Shown: in pieces, positions 1 through 13,822 of the stretch | How the letters are laid out: the number at the start of each line of letters is the position of its first letter | How positions within the stretch are numbered: the stretch's first letter is position 1 | NCBI GenBank assembly: GCA_026874595.1 | Contig: CM049306.1 | Span: forward strand, 31,303,519-31,367,518 | Length of the DNA: 64,000 bases | Reading direction: 5' to 3' | Source: Sipunculus nudus | Lineage: Eukaryota; Annelida; Sipuncula; Golfingiida; Sipunculidae | Made by a program: the position numbers and the translations under genes | Notes under the pieces: generated by a model | Databases searched by the model: none | Told to the model about the DNA's origin: nothing | The model's input: only the letters and a program-made list of their open reading frames with translations

Positions 1-1453
1 CAGTACTCGGACCTAGGTTAGTCTATCTGTTGGCGTCATACTTTCTCTTCACCTCTCTCTCTTTCTCTCCCCTCGCTCTCATACTCCCTCTATTTACAGA
101 TGTGTGAGTGTAATGATTTGAAATCAGCATGTCTCGTAATGTATAAAATACGTTTAGTGATCAAACCCAATTTCAGGTGCATCGTCACACCTGTAGTGAA
201 CATGTCTAGTGTTTATATCACAAGTCGCAGGCCCTTTTCCGTTTCTCAGGTGGCCTTTACGGTGGAATGGATTGATGTCCTATGTTTATTCGGTGTATTT
301 CTATAGTTCTCCAGTTAATAAGGATAATTTAATAGGCATGTGGAATGTCATTCCAAAGTGAGATGTACTGGAAGGATTTTTCATTTTGTTAAGCATTCAA
401 GGTCCTGCATATTCTCATGTTATCATGTGAGACTCTTAAAAATAATACCAAAATGAATCCCAATTAAGACAAAAGTCAGGAACGGTTTAGTATGAAGGGG
501 GCGTACGTTCTCTATTACTACATATCTACTCATACAGATGCGCTACTGATACTGATGCGGAACGGATGTGAATACGTTTTTGTTTGTGTCGATTTATTCG
601 CTTGTGAGTGCAGGGTGTTTTAAAGAACTCAAAAAGGGCCCGAGAAAAATGGGATTTAAACTTTGCACAGGACATTTCTATAAATGCTGCGACTAGACAA
701 TGACGGATCCCCACCAAAATATAATCTCATTGACATTCTCAATATGCTTTAAAAATGTCATGAATATCCGTTTATGATTGCGTGAGTTATTTGGTGAACA
801 AGCATAGAAACACAAGCAAAGGGGATATATATATATTTAATTTTATTTGGCTATCGTGACTACCTTCCGTGCCGTGAGGTAACCAGATAGTTTACGGTTA
901 AATAATGTGTACATGATGTGCTTCATTAGCTCTACATTCATGAGGCACCTGGAGAATACTTAAAGGATAAAGACGGTCTTGAATAACCCCTCATAACCTA
1001 TATTATCCGGACATAAGTAATTATACCTCCGCCAAGGGGCGAGGTATTGTACATATAATCTTCACCAGATAACGTAGGCCCATTATAAAAACTACGGCTG
1101 ATATAAAATATTAACAAAGCAGTATGCCATAATTCTGAATGACTAATTAGCAAAATATATTGGGTGTCCTCTGAATTCGAAAACAAGTAAATATTATTTA
1201 TATATTGTTTAATTTCCTCATATGAATGCAAATAAAAATGTAGAATTACTGGTAGCTCTGCATTGAAATACAAATGCACTTGTAAGTAATCCAGACCTGG
1301 TACAAATTGATAAAAGAACAAACTAAGTCCCAATTAATGAAAGAAAACATACAGAGAAGCATGTACATGTACATGCAAGAATAGCCTATTGATAAACTTT
1401 GGTCGGTGTAACCACTCCCATTTGAAAAGGAATAATTTTATTTAGTACCATGG
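1..1453. other. 3' flank of amidase gene A, no gene seen
   Basis: No coding region was recognised here. The stretch at about 990-1330 is clearly related to 19620-19870, which flanks the decayed amidase copy C. It therefore belongs to the duplicated unit, not to a separate gene. The short open frames in it have no recognisable domain and are interrupted in the related sequence. Confidence 0.6.
1437..1442 (-). promoter_or_regulatory. candidate polyadenylation signal of gene A
   Basis: On the minus strand this reads AATAAA about 12 bases after the stop codon of gene A. It is unusually close to the stop, so the real signal may lie further downstream. The matching position in gene B does not keep a perfect AATAAA. 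Confidence 0.3.
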
Positions 1454-1647
1454 TTACTTAGCATCCCGTGTCACCTCAACAGCGCGGCCGGTTTTCAGCA
1501 ATGAACCTTCATCCCAGTACTTAGCAACAAACTGCATGCCAATCGGCAGACCCTCTGAAAATCCTGCGTTGATACTGAGGGCTGGGTGGCCGGTCCCGTT
1601 AAATGGACAGGTATTCGCAATGTTTTCCAACGATGAGCGCAAGTATT
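1454..1647 (-). CDS. gene A exon 12 (aa 449-512, stop)
   Basis: It starts after a CCAG acceptor and completes a Glu codon split with exon 11. It encodes the conserved [11 protein letters not shown] and [20 protein letters not shown] segments and ends in TAA at 1456-1454. The homologous exon of gene B has the same 194-nt length. Confidence 0.92.
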
Positions 1648-4600
1648 CTGGAAATATAGAATTATTTCTGTAAGAGTTACATAAAAAAATCAATAGGTTA
1701 TCAATATAAAGACATGAATAATGTTTTTTTGTACATTGGGTGTAAGGTCATTTATGAAAAGGATAGACGAAATATATTCAGTTGATAAGTAGATATCCTT
1801 CTGGATATGAGCTAGAGTCTACTAAATTAAACTATGATTATCGGAGTACTTCCAACTTATCTTGCTCTCCATAATTATTCCTCGTGGAAGCTTAGCTATA
1901 CAATAAACAAAAATATTATGTAAGATGAACGAAAAATTTTTTTAATAATTTGTGATGTTCAGAGTGGCAACAAAACGGTTACTCACCGAAAATTATCCAG
2001 AGCATATACCACAAATCAATTACACCACGGTATAAAATATACATTATACAAAAAGTGCCATATAATAATTATTGCTACGGTTCTGCTGAGTGCAGCCTTG
2101 CGTAAAAAGATCATTTGTTCGAATGAAAAAGTTTTGAATGATAACAAGTGGCCCATGGGCAATGACGCTAATTTAGACTGGGTGCTCATTTTTTCATTGA
2201 TGTTAATAATTGTCTGTGAGAATAGCCTATGGCTAAAGTTACAGTGTTTAAAACATTGATAGAAAATAAAAAGTTCAGGACTTCTAGAAGACCTGTACAG
2301 GACCCCAACTCCTGGATTTCACAATAGAGGTTTCCAAGGAAAAAGGATACCATTTGTACCCTGTCTGTCTGGGATCTCAAAACTATTTTTCAGCCCATAG
2401 GTCACACAATATAGGTCACCATGACCTAATTTCATGTTTCTCAGGACACTTGACTAAGACCTCCCTGAATTTTATATTAAAAGATTCTAGGCCTAATTGA
2501 TACCATTTTTGCCCTGTCTGACTGTCTGGGTGCTTATATGACATCTTTTCTGATAGCTCGAAAATATAGTTCATGGTGACCTAATTTCAGTTTTCTAAGG
2601 ACATTGGCCAAGGACGTCTCAGAATATTACATTAGAAGATTCTAGGCCTAACAAATACAATGTCTGCCCTGCGTGACTTTATGGATGCTAAAAATCCTGT
2701 TTTCGGCCTGTAGGTCACAAAATGTAGGTCATCATGACCTAATTTTAGGTTTCAAAGGAGATTTGCCTAGGACCTCCCAGGATGTTGCATTAGAAGATTC
2801 TAGGCCTAACAGATACGATTGGTGCCCATCTGACATTCAGGGTGCTCAAAATCGGGTTTTGTCTCATAGGTCACAAAATTAAGGTCACCATGACCTAATT
2901 TCAGGTTACCAAGGAGATTTGCCTAGAAACATTCAGGAAATTGTGTAAGAAGATTCTAAGCCTTACAGATACGATTTGTCACCATCTGACATTCAGGGTG
3001 TTCATACGACATCGTTTTCCTATAGGTCGCAGAATGTAGGTCACAGTGACCAAATTTCAGGTTTCCAAGGACATTTGCCTAGGACTTCCCTAAATGTCAT
3101 GTTGGAGGATTCTAGGCCTAATTGATACTATTTGTGCCCCATCTGACTGTCTAGGTTCTCAAAATCATGTTTTCGGCCCATAGGTCACAAAATAAAGGTC
3201 ACCATGACCTAATTCAGGTTTCCAAACAGATTTGCCAAGAAACTCCCATGATATTGAGTAAAAAGATTCTAGGCCTCACATATTAGATTTGTCCCCATCT
3301 GACAGTCACGGTGCTCGAAATCATGTTTTCAGCCTGTAGGTCACAAAATATATGTCACCACAACATAATCTCAGGTTTCCAAGGACATTTGCCTAGGACC
3401 TCCTTAAATGTCATGTTGGAGGATTCTAGGCCTAATTGATACTATTTGTGCCCCATCTGACTGTCTAGGTTCTCAAAATCATGTTTTCGGACCGTAGGTC
3501 ATAAAATATAGGTCACCATGACCTAATTTAGTTTTCCAAGGAGATTTGCCTAGAAACTCCCAGGATATTGTGTTAGACGATTCTAGGCTCCACAGATATG
3601 ATTTGCCCCATCTGACATTCAGGGTGCTCATATGACATTTTTTCCCTATAGGTCGCAGAACATAGGTCACAGTGACCAAATTTAAGGTTTCCAAGGACAA
3701 TTGCCTAGGATATCCCAAAATTTAAGGTTAGAGGTTTCTAGGCCTGATGGATACAATTTGTGCAACGTCTGACTGTCTCGATGCTCAAAATCATGTTTTT
3801 GGCCCGTAAGTCACAAGATATAGGTTACCATGACCTAATTTCAGGTTTCGAAGGAGATTTGCCCAGGACCTCCCTGGATGTACAGTTAGAAGTTTCTAGG
3901 TCTTACTGTTACGATATGTGCCCTGTTAACGGACGGCCGGACGGATGCCGGACAAAGGGTTATTGCTATAAGTCAGATGACTAACAGTCACTTGAGCTAA
4001 AAATAGGAAAAGGTGGTGTACCAGAACCGTCACATATAAAAGATATTGTACGAATATGTGTTGGACTACGGCACCAGGACATAAAATTATCTGGGAGACG
4101 CTGCCTACAACTGCCCTCTTTATGGACATTAACTGTATTTGTTCTTTTTAAACAATACATTTATGTATGTAAATATGAATCGTCTAAAATATATTTGTTA
4201 ACGTTTTAATTTCTTACGATCAGAAAATTTTGGATAGCCCAAGGCTAAAATAAAAACTTAAAGTCAGGATAGTTTTCCCAGAGCCATTCAGAGTTGCTTA
4301 GTTTGAGACAGATTACTGTCAGGTTAAGTTCCTAAACCAGCTTTCCATGTTGTCGGACAGCGATTTGTGAAATTTGACTTTTCCATGAAATCTTTATCGC
4401 AAAAACATTACCATGTAAATGTAACTTATCTTAAAAACTCCTATCCATCTTATTTGAGCGGACTAAATAACCCTTTCAGTACATTAATAACTACGCCAGT
4501 TTTGTATGTCGAAGCTTAGGTGCACTGTATGCCATGGGTTTCAAACAAACGCTAATCAACAGTCGTACTCTTGTGAGTCCGTTTTGCAGTGTGACCCGGG

Positions 4601-6867
4601 GGCTCTATGCTGTATAGATGGGCCTTGCAGGTGAAAGCGGAAAGGTTGATGCCACAGTTACTTGAATCGCTATTTGTGGGATTATTATGCAAGAAAGCTT
4701 TTACAGCTGTTTCCCCACACACAGGTCTTCATGTGCATTGAAACGGCTTAAAAGATTAATTTCTTGCATATTGACCCCAACAAATAGCAAATCAAGTAAC
4801 TATGCTCCGACCACCATTTTGTTCCCTTGTACGCAAACAGTAAACCTAGCACAAACCAGTGAATTAACCAGATACAAAAAGCAGTCACTCTTAGTGGATT
4901 CAAAATCAATAACTTGGTTAATGTCATTATTAACACCTAGCTTTGTCTAATTTCCCTTCAACCTATTAAACTTCTTGTTTTTCAAATAACGCACACGCTC
5001 TTCTGTAAACAAAGTCTCCTTTATGTGCAGGGTTAACAAATAACTTGCAGCATCTTAGTCCAGATAGACGTGGCAGGGGTTTGACATACTACGATGGAAC
5101 TGGCAACCTGTTAGGAACTTTCACGACAGGAATTTTATCATCTGAGATTATATTTAGATTTGATCGTGATCTTTGACCTTCTGAAAAAAAGTCGACAAGG
5201 TTTCATTTTAAGTGAAGGGTCGCGGATATGTGAACACTGAATCCAGTCATGACTGGTCTATACAGGCTGTACAAGAGAAGAATAAGGTTAAGGTCACCAG
5301 GTTTCAAACTGCCCCGGGAACTTGATGGAAACACGGTTAGTCAATGGAGCTTAAGAAAGCATAACAGGCATTGATCAAATGCTTCTTTAACATAAATAAG
5401 AAAAAGGAAAATCACTGCAATCAACTAAATGGTTCTTGAATCAATACAGGTGAAATGTATTCCAAAAGAGAATGAAGGATAGACGGAACATCTGATTACT
5501 ATAGGGCACCCTTTGGGCGGTGTCAAAATTAAAGCCACCAAACGCCAAGAAATGCAAAAAATAGCAGCTTGCGGTCTGTTGGCTGATCCAATGACATGAG
5601 ACGTTGTAATATTTACTTCTTTGCACACGCCTCATGAACACTAAGGTACTCACCATAAGCTGACACTCTACTAGATATACGTTTTGACAGTCAACATTTC
5701 AGTACGCATTGCATCAGCAAGAAGCTTTTAATATATATCTTCTAAGTTTTGTATTAGCTAAAATACTCGAGTCCTAGTCCTGGTATCTACCTCGTATTCC
5801 AGTCTATTTTTTTACCCGTTTCAGCAATTTAATCTTGTGAGGGCTCATTTCAAGCTACCCGAAAAAAATCACAGGTACACGCCTTTGCATCTATTTGAGC
5901 GCGTTTTAATATATATACGAGAGTCAAAGTTTGTATGCACTATGAAACACATGGTTTGTGGCTTCAATGTAGTTTAAAGATGAAAGGCACTTTGTCATCA
6001 TTGTTCGTATGTTGAACCGTCATAATATCCGTTAATGTATCTGTTCAGTACAATTTAACTTAGTAAACTACAAATTTCTTAACCTAATCAATATTTATGT
6101 CCCCTTTTCAGACTTTAAACAAGAAATTATCATGTGTGTAAGATGTGAGCAGTTGCTTAACAATAGCTGTCATGAGAAATTCTGGTTGACAATTTTTTTC
6201 TCTAATATTATCTGTACATACGTACACACTTGGTGATGTTAATAAAAATTTCAAGAAAACGTTGTAATTGCTAAGTGGGCAGTTTGTACAGTAGAAAGAA
6301 AATACGTGTTTCATTTTGCTTCTAAAGAACTACATTCTTAAGTTTTATTGATTTGCTTTTTTCAAATTATAAATTTGCCCAATATAATTTTGAGCTTGCT
6401 GAAGCGTAGGATATATCTTAATAATTTCATGCAGAGACATACTTTTTAATCAAATCAACACCTACCAGCTGCTGGTAACTCCTTTGTAGGAAGCTTGGGT
6501 GCCTTGAACTTGATCGTCGGCATAACCAACACGTCGTACGTCTCCAGGGCTTTATCATATGCCTTTTTCAGAGTGAGAAGAAGATTACTTCCTTTCATGT
6601 AGTAATGGTTGTGGTAGTTTTCCTTTTTGGAAAAGAACAGTAAAATAAGAAAAGATACTTTGCAGAAAAGAGAGTTTTAGTAAGAAGAACCCTGATGAAA
6701 TCCTTGAACATATCAAGTCAAGAAAATGAAGAGACAATGTTTCCGAGGGCAACAGTATATTAATAAAAGATGCTTTTCATATATTTTTTAATAAGAAAAA
6801 GAGGGTTCATCAACTTGTCCACGGCACCATCAAATGTACGTACTGAATAACTTATAACTTATATTCG

Positions 6868-6923
<56 letters not shown>

Positions 6924-8302
6924 TGGGGATAATACTATTTCGATAATTACCTGTTTGCAGATTGTTAGAGTACCCAAACAATTTTGGTTCATTCTTTAAA
7001 TGGTACATAAGAAAAACTCATATTGTGATCTATCTTCCGAGTAACCGTTATGAATTCAATCAAGATATTTAGGCCAGAAAATTGAAAGGAAATGTTCCTG
7101 AGGGCGTGTTGTTCGTTCCAAAACTGGGGTCCTGAATTGAATGGAGACCTGCTTCAAAACAACACTCTCTATTTATGTTGTGTTGCCTTTTTTTTAAAAT
7201 TTCAAACGTCTTTGTTTGACATAGTTCATGAACGTAATGACTGCGTTTGTGATATCCTGATCTCCTGTGTTTTACCTCTGGCGTAGTATACGTAACTGCA
7301 CTACACCGGTCTTTATTAGGTTCCTGATTTAAGACTAACTGTTTTTGCCTCCAACAGCAAAGTTTGTATTTTAAAAGTAGACAATAAAATGTGTGTTTGT
7401 ATTGGGTAATATACGACATTTTATTTTTTTAATTCTGGAACCTTATTCTGGGGGGGGGGGGGGGGGGGGCACGGGGTCTTGTGTGATACTGTTTCCTTTT
7501 AGAGACATAGACATAATTAGAGTCTACCAGATGTATAAAATGAAGATTCTGGTACTAACAAGTTTCGCTTCTGACTTGTGCTAAACAACGACCCATATAT
7601 TTGTTTATCATCAACTAACTAGATATAGTGCAATCAACTGCCTAATAATTTTGTAATTTTTTTTTTAATTTGGTTTGCAATGGGATGACTACTAACGTTG
7701 TGTTTTACACCTCTGTAAAGGCGCAAATATTTTTTAGGCTGTTTGAGGAAGGAACTTTGTGATGGCTCATATATGCTCGTACTTAATGTATAATGACCAA
7801 TTCAATCTATTTTGCATATTAAAAACAAGATATAACAAGGCTCTTTTAAAACTGCAGAGCAGCTGTAATAAAATTATTAAAATCTTTGTTAAACAAACTG
7901 TTGTTAGTTGGTGTAGGGGTTCATGGTCAGAGAAGTTGGTCAAAACAGATACGTTTATGTATCTTATAAGGTTTTGTTTGTACAATAAAGACAAGCCTTT
8001 ACGGTACTTTTTCATTAAAGCAATCATCAACATAAGTTATATATGACAAAGTAAATCTTCGCCAGCCCTTACTTTCATGTATCTGCCGAACAGGCCGAAA
8101 TACTTTACTCCTTTTGGGAGGTCATTGGCCTGTGTTGTGATGGACCTGGACAGCTCGTCAACTAAGGTGGTCGGCTGGAATCCCTTTAAGCCAACTGTAG
8201 CACCTTTAATGAACCGTTGGCAAAATGTATAGTTGGGACACATCCATTAGACTGATGTCAATGTGGTTCCAGAACAAGTGTTAAACCAACCCATAGATTA
8301 GA

Positions 8303-8394
<92 letters not shown>

Positions 8395-9650
8395 TAGAAT
8401 ATGGAGAAATAACAAAACAATTTAATACAATAGAAATATATAATTTACACTTGCTGTAATGAATAATGTCACACTGTAGTAACGGATTTCACATGGTTCG
8501 TTTTTGCTAGCCCATTTTGTATGAATGGAGTGGTATCCCATAGGAATCGTCCTATGTCATATTGTTATTTAGTTTATAGTATAAAAAGAGCCAATGTTTC
8601 AATATATGCCCCTAACATAACAAAACCACAGTCACAGATATTCAAGTAAGGGTGGATTTATAATAATACATTCACGCTTAATGACGAAACGCAGAGCCGG
8701 TATTTGTGTCTGGTTTCGTTCCTACTCAATATGTCCTGTCAATGCACTAGTGCACATCATGGTTTAACAATATGCTAAAATACAATTTTACAGCAGTTTA
8801 TATTTTAAAAATGTCTGCTCGTCATAAAACATTCGATTTATATAAACCCGAACTTAACTATTTTAACTCAAAATGAACTAGGTCTGATATAAGCAGACAC
8901 ATACACTAATTGAAATAACCTTACCAGCATTGTCCACCATACAATTGTATCCACCGATCGTGGCTACTGGAGCCCATATTGAAGCAGCTATGATAAAAAA
9001 TATATAAAAACGTTGAAGTACAAGTTGAACTATTTTTGATTAATAAAGCACCTTTCAATTGCAGTCACTTAAAGGGGAAATATACTTCTTTCATATACAT
9101 AGGTTGTTGATTGACCATGTGGAAAACATATGACAGACAATAAATACAAAGCGAAATACATGTCAATTAAATGAAATAAAGCAAAAAGCCAAAATAAGAC
9201 TTCCTTGCGTCATCTGAATTTTTAGAATGCAAACTGGAACAACGTTACTTAGATTCTTGTACTCATGATTCTTTGTGTCCTTTGTTTTCCACTACCTTTC
9301 AATTTTGTTGAAAATTTGATTGCTGAAGAAAATAAAACGCTGTTAATTCACTACAGACTGTTTCACCCGATGCGACCAGATCATCAGTTGCATGCTGTTA
9401 GAAGCTAACGGCGTGGTTTGAAAAGCCGAGACTTTACGAGATTACGAGATTTGTGCGTCCTCTGGGGCACAATACGATTGACCGGGGTACACGTGCGATG
9501 CTGGAACAAAACAGGGCAAAGAGGTTTGTTGTTGTTTTAATGTTTATTATTTAATATAAAAATATTTTACCAGGATGCCCATTAACATAGTAAGCTGATT
9601 TTTTTAGGGTCCTGGGTACAGAGCACTCTACAAAAGATGGTAACTGTACC

Positions 9651-9703
<53 letters not shown>

Positions 9704-10272
9704 GCAACTCCTGGTATAATCGACAATTTGAAGAAGCAATGAACATATTAATCTCATCTAAGACTAAAATTTGTAGATTAACTAAAACTGATGTTTAGGT
9801 GGTGTTATATATTTTATGAAAATTCCATCAGGATTTTGCCTGTTAATCAGTACTCCAGAATATCCTATTCTTTACAATGGGTACCTTTTTCTGTTTTTAC
9901 CTTGCTTCTATTTGAGAAATCCTAATTAGCACATTCCATCTTAATAACAGTCGAATTATAGGTGTTTTAATATTTAAGCTAATATCATGGGAACTAAATA
10001 TATGACTTGCCTATAAAGTTCAAAATTTTGTTAGAGTTTTAACCCATAACATGTGGAAAAGCGCTATACAGGTTCTATTGGGCATACCGTCTTTATGCAA
10101 GGGCACGGACACTTCGTCCACTGTTGCACCACAAGTCTTGAGTTTCATCGTCGCCTCTCGTACCATTGATTCTACGTCAGGCTCAGCATCTTCAAACCCC
10201 TCGGTCAGGATGCCTACATTCATCCCTGTTAGGTCACTGGACACCTGTAACCAAAGGAATGTGAATGTGACT

Positions 10273-10337
<65 letters not shown>

Positions 10338-13300
10338 TCATATATAACACCGTTTCAATATTCTAGTTTTTTTTTTGCATTTCGCACGGGTTCTAGTAAA
10401 TTGTCACTTATTATATACATTACATCCAAACTATCATTCAACTTTATCAATTTAATTGTTTCAGATACGGGAACTTTTTTTATTTAAATGAAACTCAATA
10501 CATAGGTAAGAGGCTTTAGGAAGTGTGAAGACTACTTAAAAATTTTTAAATTGGATACATATGCATGGAATTGAAAGTAGGTAAATAGACCTGTACAGTT
10601 TTTCATTGAGTTCTAGTTGTTCATTTCGTGAGTCAATGCGATGACATTTTCTAGACTTTTTTTATATGTGATGTGTGATGTCATGGTAGATATAACTAAG
10701 TTACTTTGTTGGTAAATTATCAGGCACAGTCAACACACCGTATTACGACGGTTGTTTTTTTGTGATTTTTTTTTATTAAGGGCAAAATTGTAGTCAAAAG
10801 CAGTAAAGAGCCTAGACACTCTTTGTAATTTAAGGTATTAATGTTACCATCTTTCTGTACTCCTGGCTCTGGATATGAGGGTTCTGTCTGCCATCCAGTT
10901 CGTCGTATCCAGCAATCACCTGCACACGATAGAAATTCATATGGATAAAGAAAAGTTATGTGGTTCAGTGCATGAAAATATGTACACACAAGGGCATATA
11001 GACGTTCTTTAAGCACGTCGGTATCAAGTGTGACCACCTGTTCAAAAACTAGTGATAAGCTCAATTATCACAGTTTCATTTCATGAAAAAAATTATTACC
11101 AATATTGTTATAAATATTCCAGATACGTTTCAAGGAAGTTTTAAACTTAAAACTTTTCTTTTTCACATGCCCACATGACACCTTAGTACGAAGTAAACAA
11201 ATTGTAATTTCACCATCAAACTAATGTAACGTGCATTGTTAAGCCTTACCTCTAGCAGCAGAGCACAGTCTTCAATGGTGTTGGTCATTGGACCCAAGTG
11301 ATCCTGTGTGGGTTCAATCAGCATACTTCCTGTCATAGGGACCAGTCCAAAAGTGGGTTTTAAACCAACAATTCCACACCAGCATGACGGCATGCGGATC
11401 GATCCACCCGTGTCTCCACCGATGGCCATATCCACTTCTCCAGTTGCTACCTAAAACATTGTTTCTCATTATATGACATTATCGAAAATGATCTTATTGC
11501 TTTGCTGTAGCAGCAATGTCTTTAAAACTTGAATAACAAAACTTTTGTTTGAATGTCTATATATTAAAAATCAAGAAAATTGGTCAAACATAAAAACATC
11601 TATTCAAACATAAAAGAAAGCATTCCAGAAAGTCAAGAAATCAAGAAAGGTTTTCTTGAATCACAAAAAAATTCATTCAGATGAATATATCTCACAAAAT
11701 GAAGGTCATGATCACACAAAAGTTATATGTTCGAACTAAGAAAATAAGTACATAATATTGAAGAATCACCTCAAGTTTTCCTCGTAGTTTCAATACATGT
11801 TAGACAAGAAATTAATGTTTGGTGTATTTAATTTTGTTTGTAACCGTGCCATCTCGATTAAGACACCACGGTGTCTTCTATAAAATAATAATTCCATAAT
11901 ACATTCAATTCATGAAATCGAGTTCTGGTAATAATATTGTTAATTACGTAAGTTATATCAATTCAATTTTCTTATCATAGATTCTACTAAATTCACTTTT
12001 AAGATCTGATGGAAGAACCTTTATCACCAGGCTGCTTTAACGAATAACATTCATGAAAGTTCATTGCTAACATCTGCGACAAATATATCTGTTGGAAAAC
12101 GTCTGGTTCTTAATGACTACAAGAGCGATTTATTACCAGCACTGCACAGCCATTAGAAGAGCCTCCAGCGTTTCGGGTTTTGTCATGAGGGTTCAGAACT
12201 GGTCCAAAGTCGCCCGTGAAGCTGCTACCAGAAGAACAAAAACTTTCCACCGTTCCCTTGCCAGTAATGGTGCCACCTGTTAAAATTAATGATGCAATAA
12301 TGCATCTCGTTTGCAGTTTCTCAGATACATTATACTTAAATTAACCTCTGACAAAAATACTTTGTACAGAGGAAGTCATCTAACTTAGGAATTCGCAAAT
12401 GGCATTGTGCATTTGATCATGGTATATATTAAATATAAACACAGGTTAGATAATACGTTACTATAATGGCCGAGGAAATATTCTTTTTGGGTGACTGTCA
12501 TGTTATTCTTTTGTTGCCGATGTAAAAGCCAACCGTATACAAATCACTCAAGTGACAGTCTCTCAAAATAAAATGCTTAAGCGTTTATGACATTTGCAGA
12601 TGTGTTGATATGGTAACTGCGCACCCGCATCCAGCACCCTTGTCACCACAGTAGCATCATACTCCGGGATATAGCCATCAAGGAGCTTGGTGCCCAGACC
12701 CCAGGGGACTCCAGCCACCGCCATGTTGTCTTTGATGGCCACATTTTTGCCTTTAAGTTTACCTTCCGGTGCACCACGGATGTCGGTCTTGACATACCTA
12801 TGACAACACTAATATATAATCTGATGAAATAAATATAACCTTTTTAAATACTTATTTATATTGTTTAAACTTTATTCAAATTTAGATCGTCTAAATAAAA
12901 AAATAAGGTAATTATTCATCTATTATATTTTTTAAAACATTTCGAAATAAAAAAAAGTATCAGAATAATGAGAATCTTTCATGTTTGTTGATTTCTCTCT
13001 CAACACATGTACATATGAATATATATGTGCGTAAATATAATATATACTATTTGCGTAAATATGGTTATCACTAGAAAAAAATAACATATAAATATCATGA
13101 AGACAGTAAGTTACTGGTCCGCTTAGCGCTGAAACTGAAAACCAACAATAGGCAATTGTTTGAGCAACTAGTCTCGAAACAGACAACACCAATTGTAGTG
13201 CTGAAGCTTATTTCATTTTCCTGTTTAATTGTCTGTAGAAACATCTGGGAATAAATCCGTTTAAAATAAAAGTGAGTAATTATATCTAGGGCTTCGTTCG

Positions 13301-13757
13301 GAAAATATGTAAATAAGCTTGAGGAAACTTTATTTGTTACATACCAGGCATTATACGGGTTCTCCTCGGGGGATGGTTTACGTCCCGGGGTACGGGGGTA
13401 TTTCACTTCAGGCACGGGCTCCGGGTATTTGTCAAGTTGCGTGATCCCAGCGACTGCGTTTCCAATATATTCTAAAATACATTATAAGATCAATGGGCAG
13501 TTCTAGCTGAAAGCGCAAACAAAGGTGTCCAAAGTTTTAACATCATATAATCCAGTATAAACCGTGCAAATAACTTATAGAAAAAAATGATCTGTGTAAC
13601 AGGTCTGGTGTTTTCCTAACGAATCTCATCGCAATAGCTGCGGAAAATGTGTTGAACACCTGTGGTAAATTCGAAAGACACTCCTTATAAGGACTAATCA
13701 CAGGACATCAGTAACGAACAAGAGCTACACGGAGAATTTGCATTGATTATTGGTAAA

Positions 13758-13822
<65 letters not shown>

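Noticed and set aside
2400-3930. CRISPR-like regularly spaced repeats
   Set aside because: The whole 157-bp unit repeats; there are no unique spacers, no cas genes, and the context is eukaryotic.
2673-3984. Short frames in the 157-bp repeat array
   Set aside because: They are shadows of a degenerate tandem repeat, and neighbouring units do not keep the frame.
10051-10347. Plus-strand frame ending in an Arg-Glu repeat
   Set aside because: It is the antisense of amidase exon 8 running into the (GA)n microsatellite.
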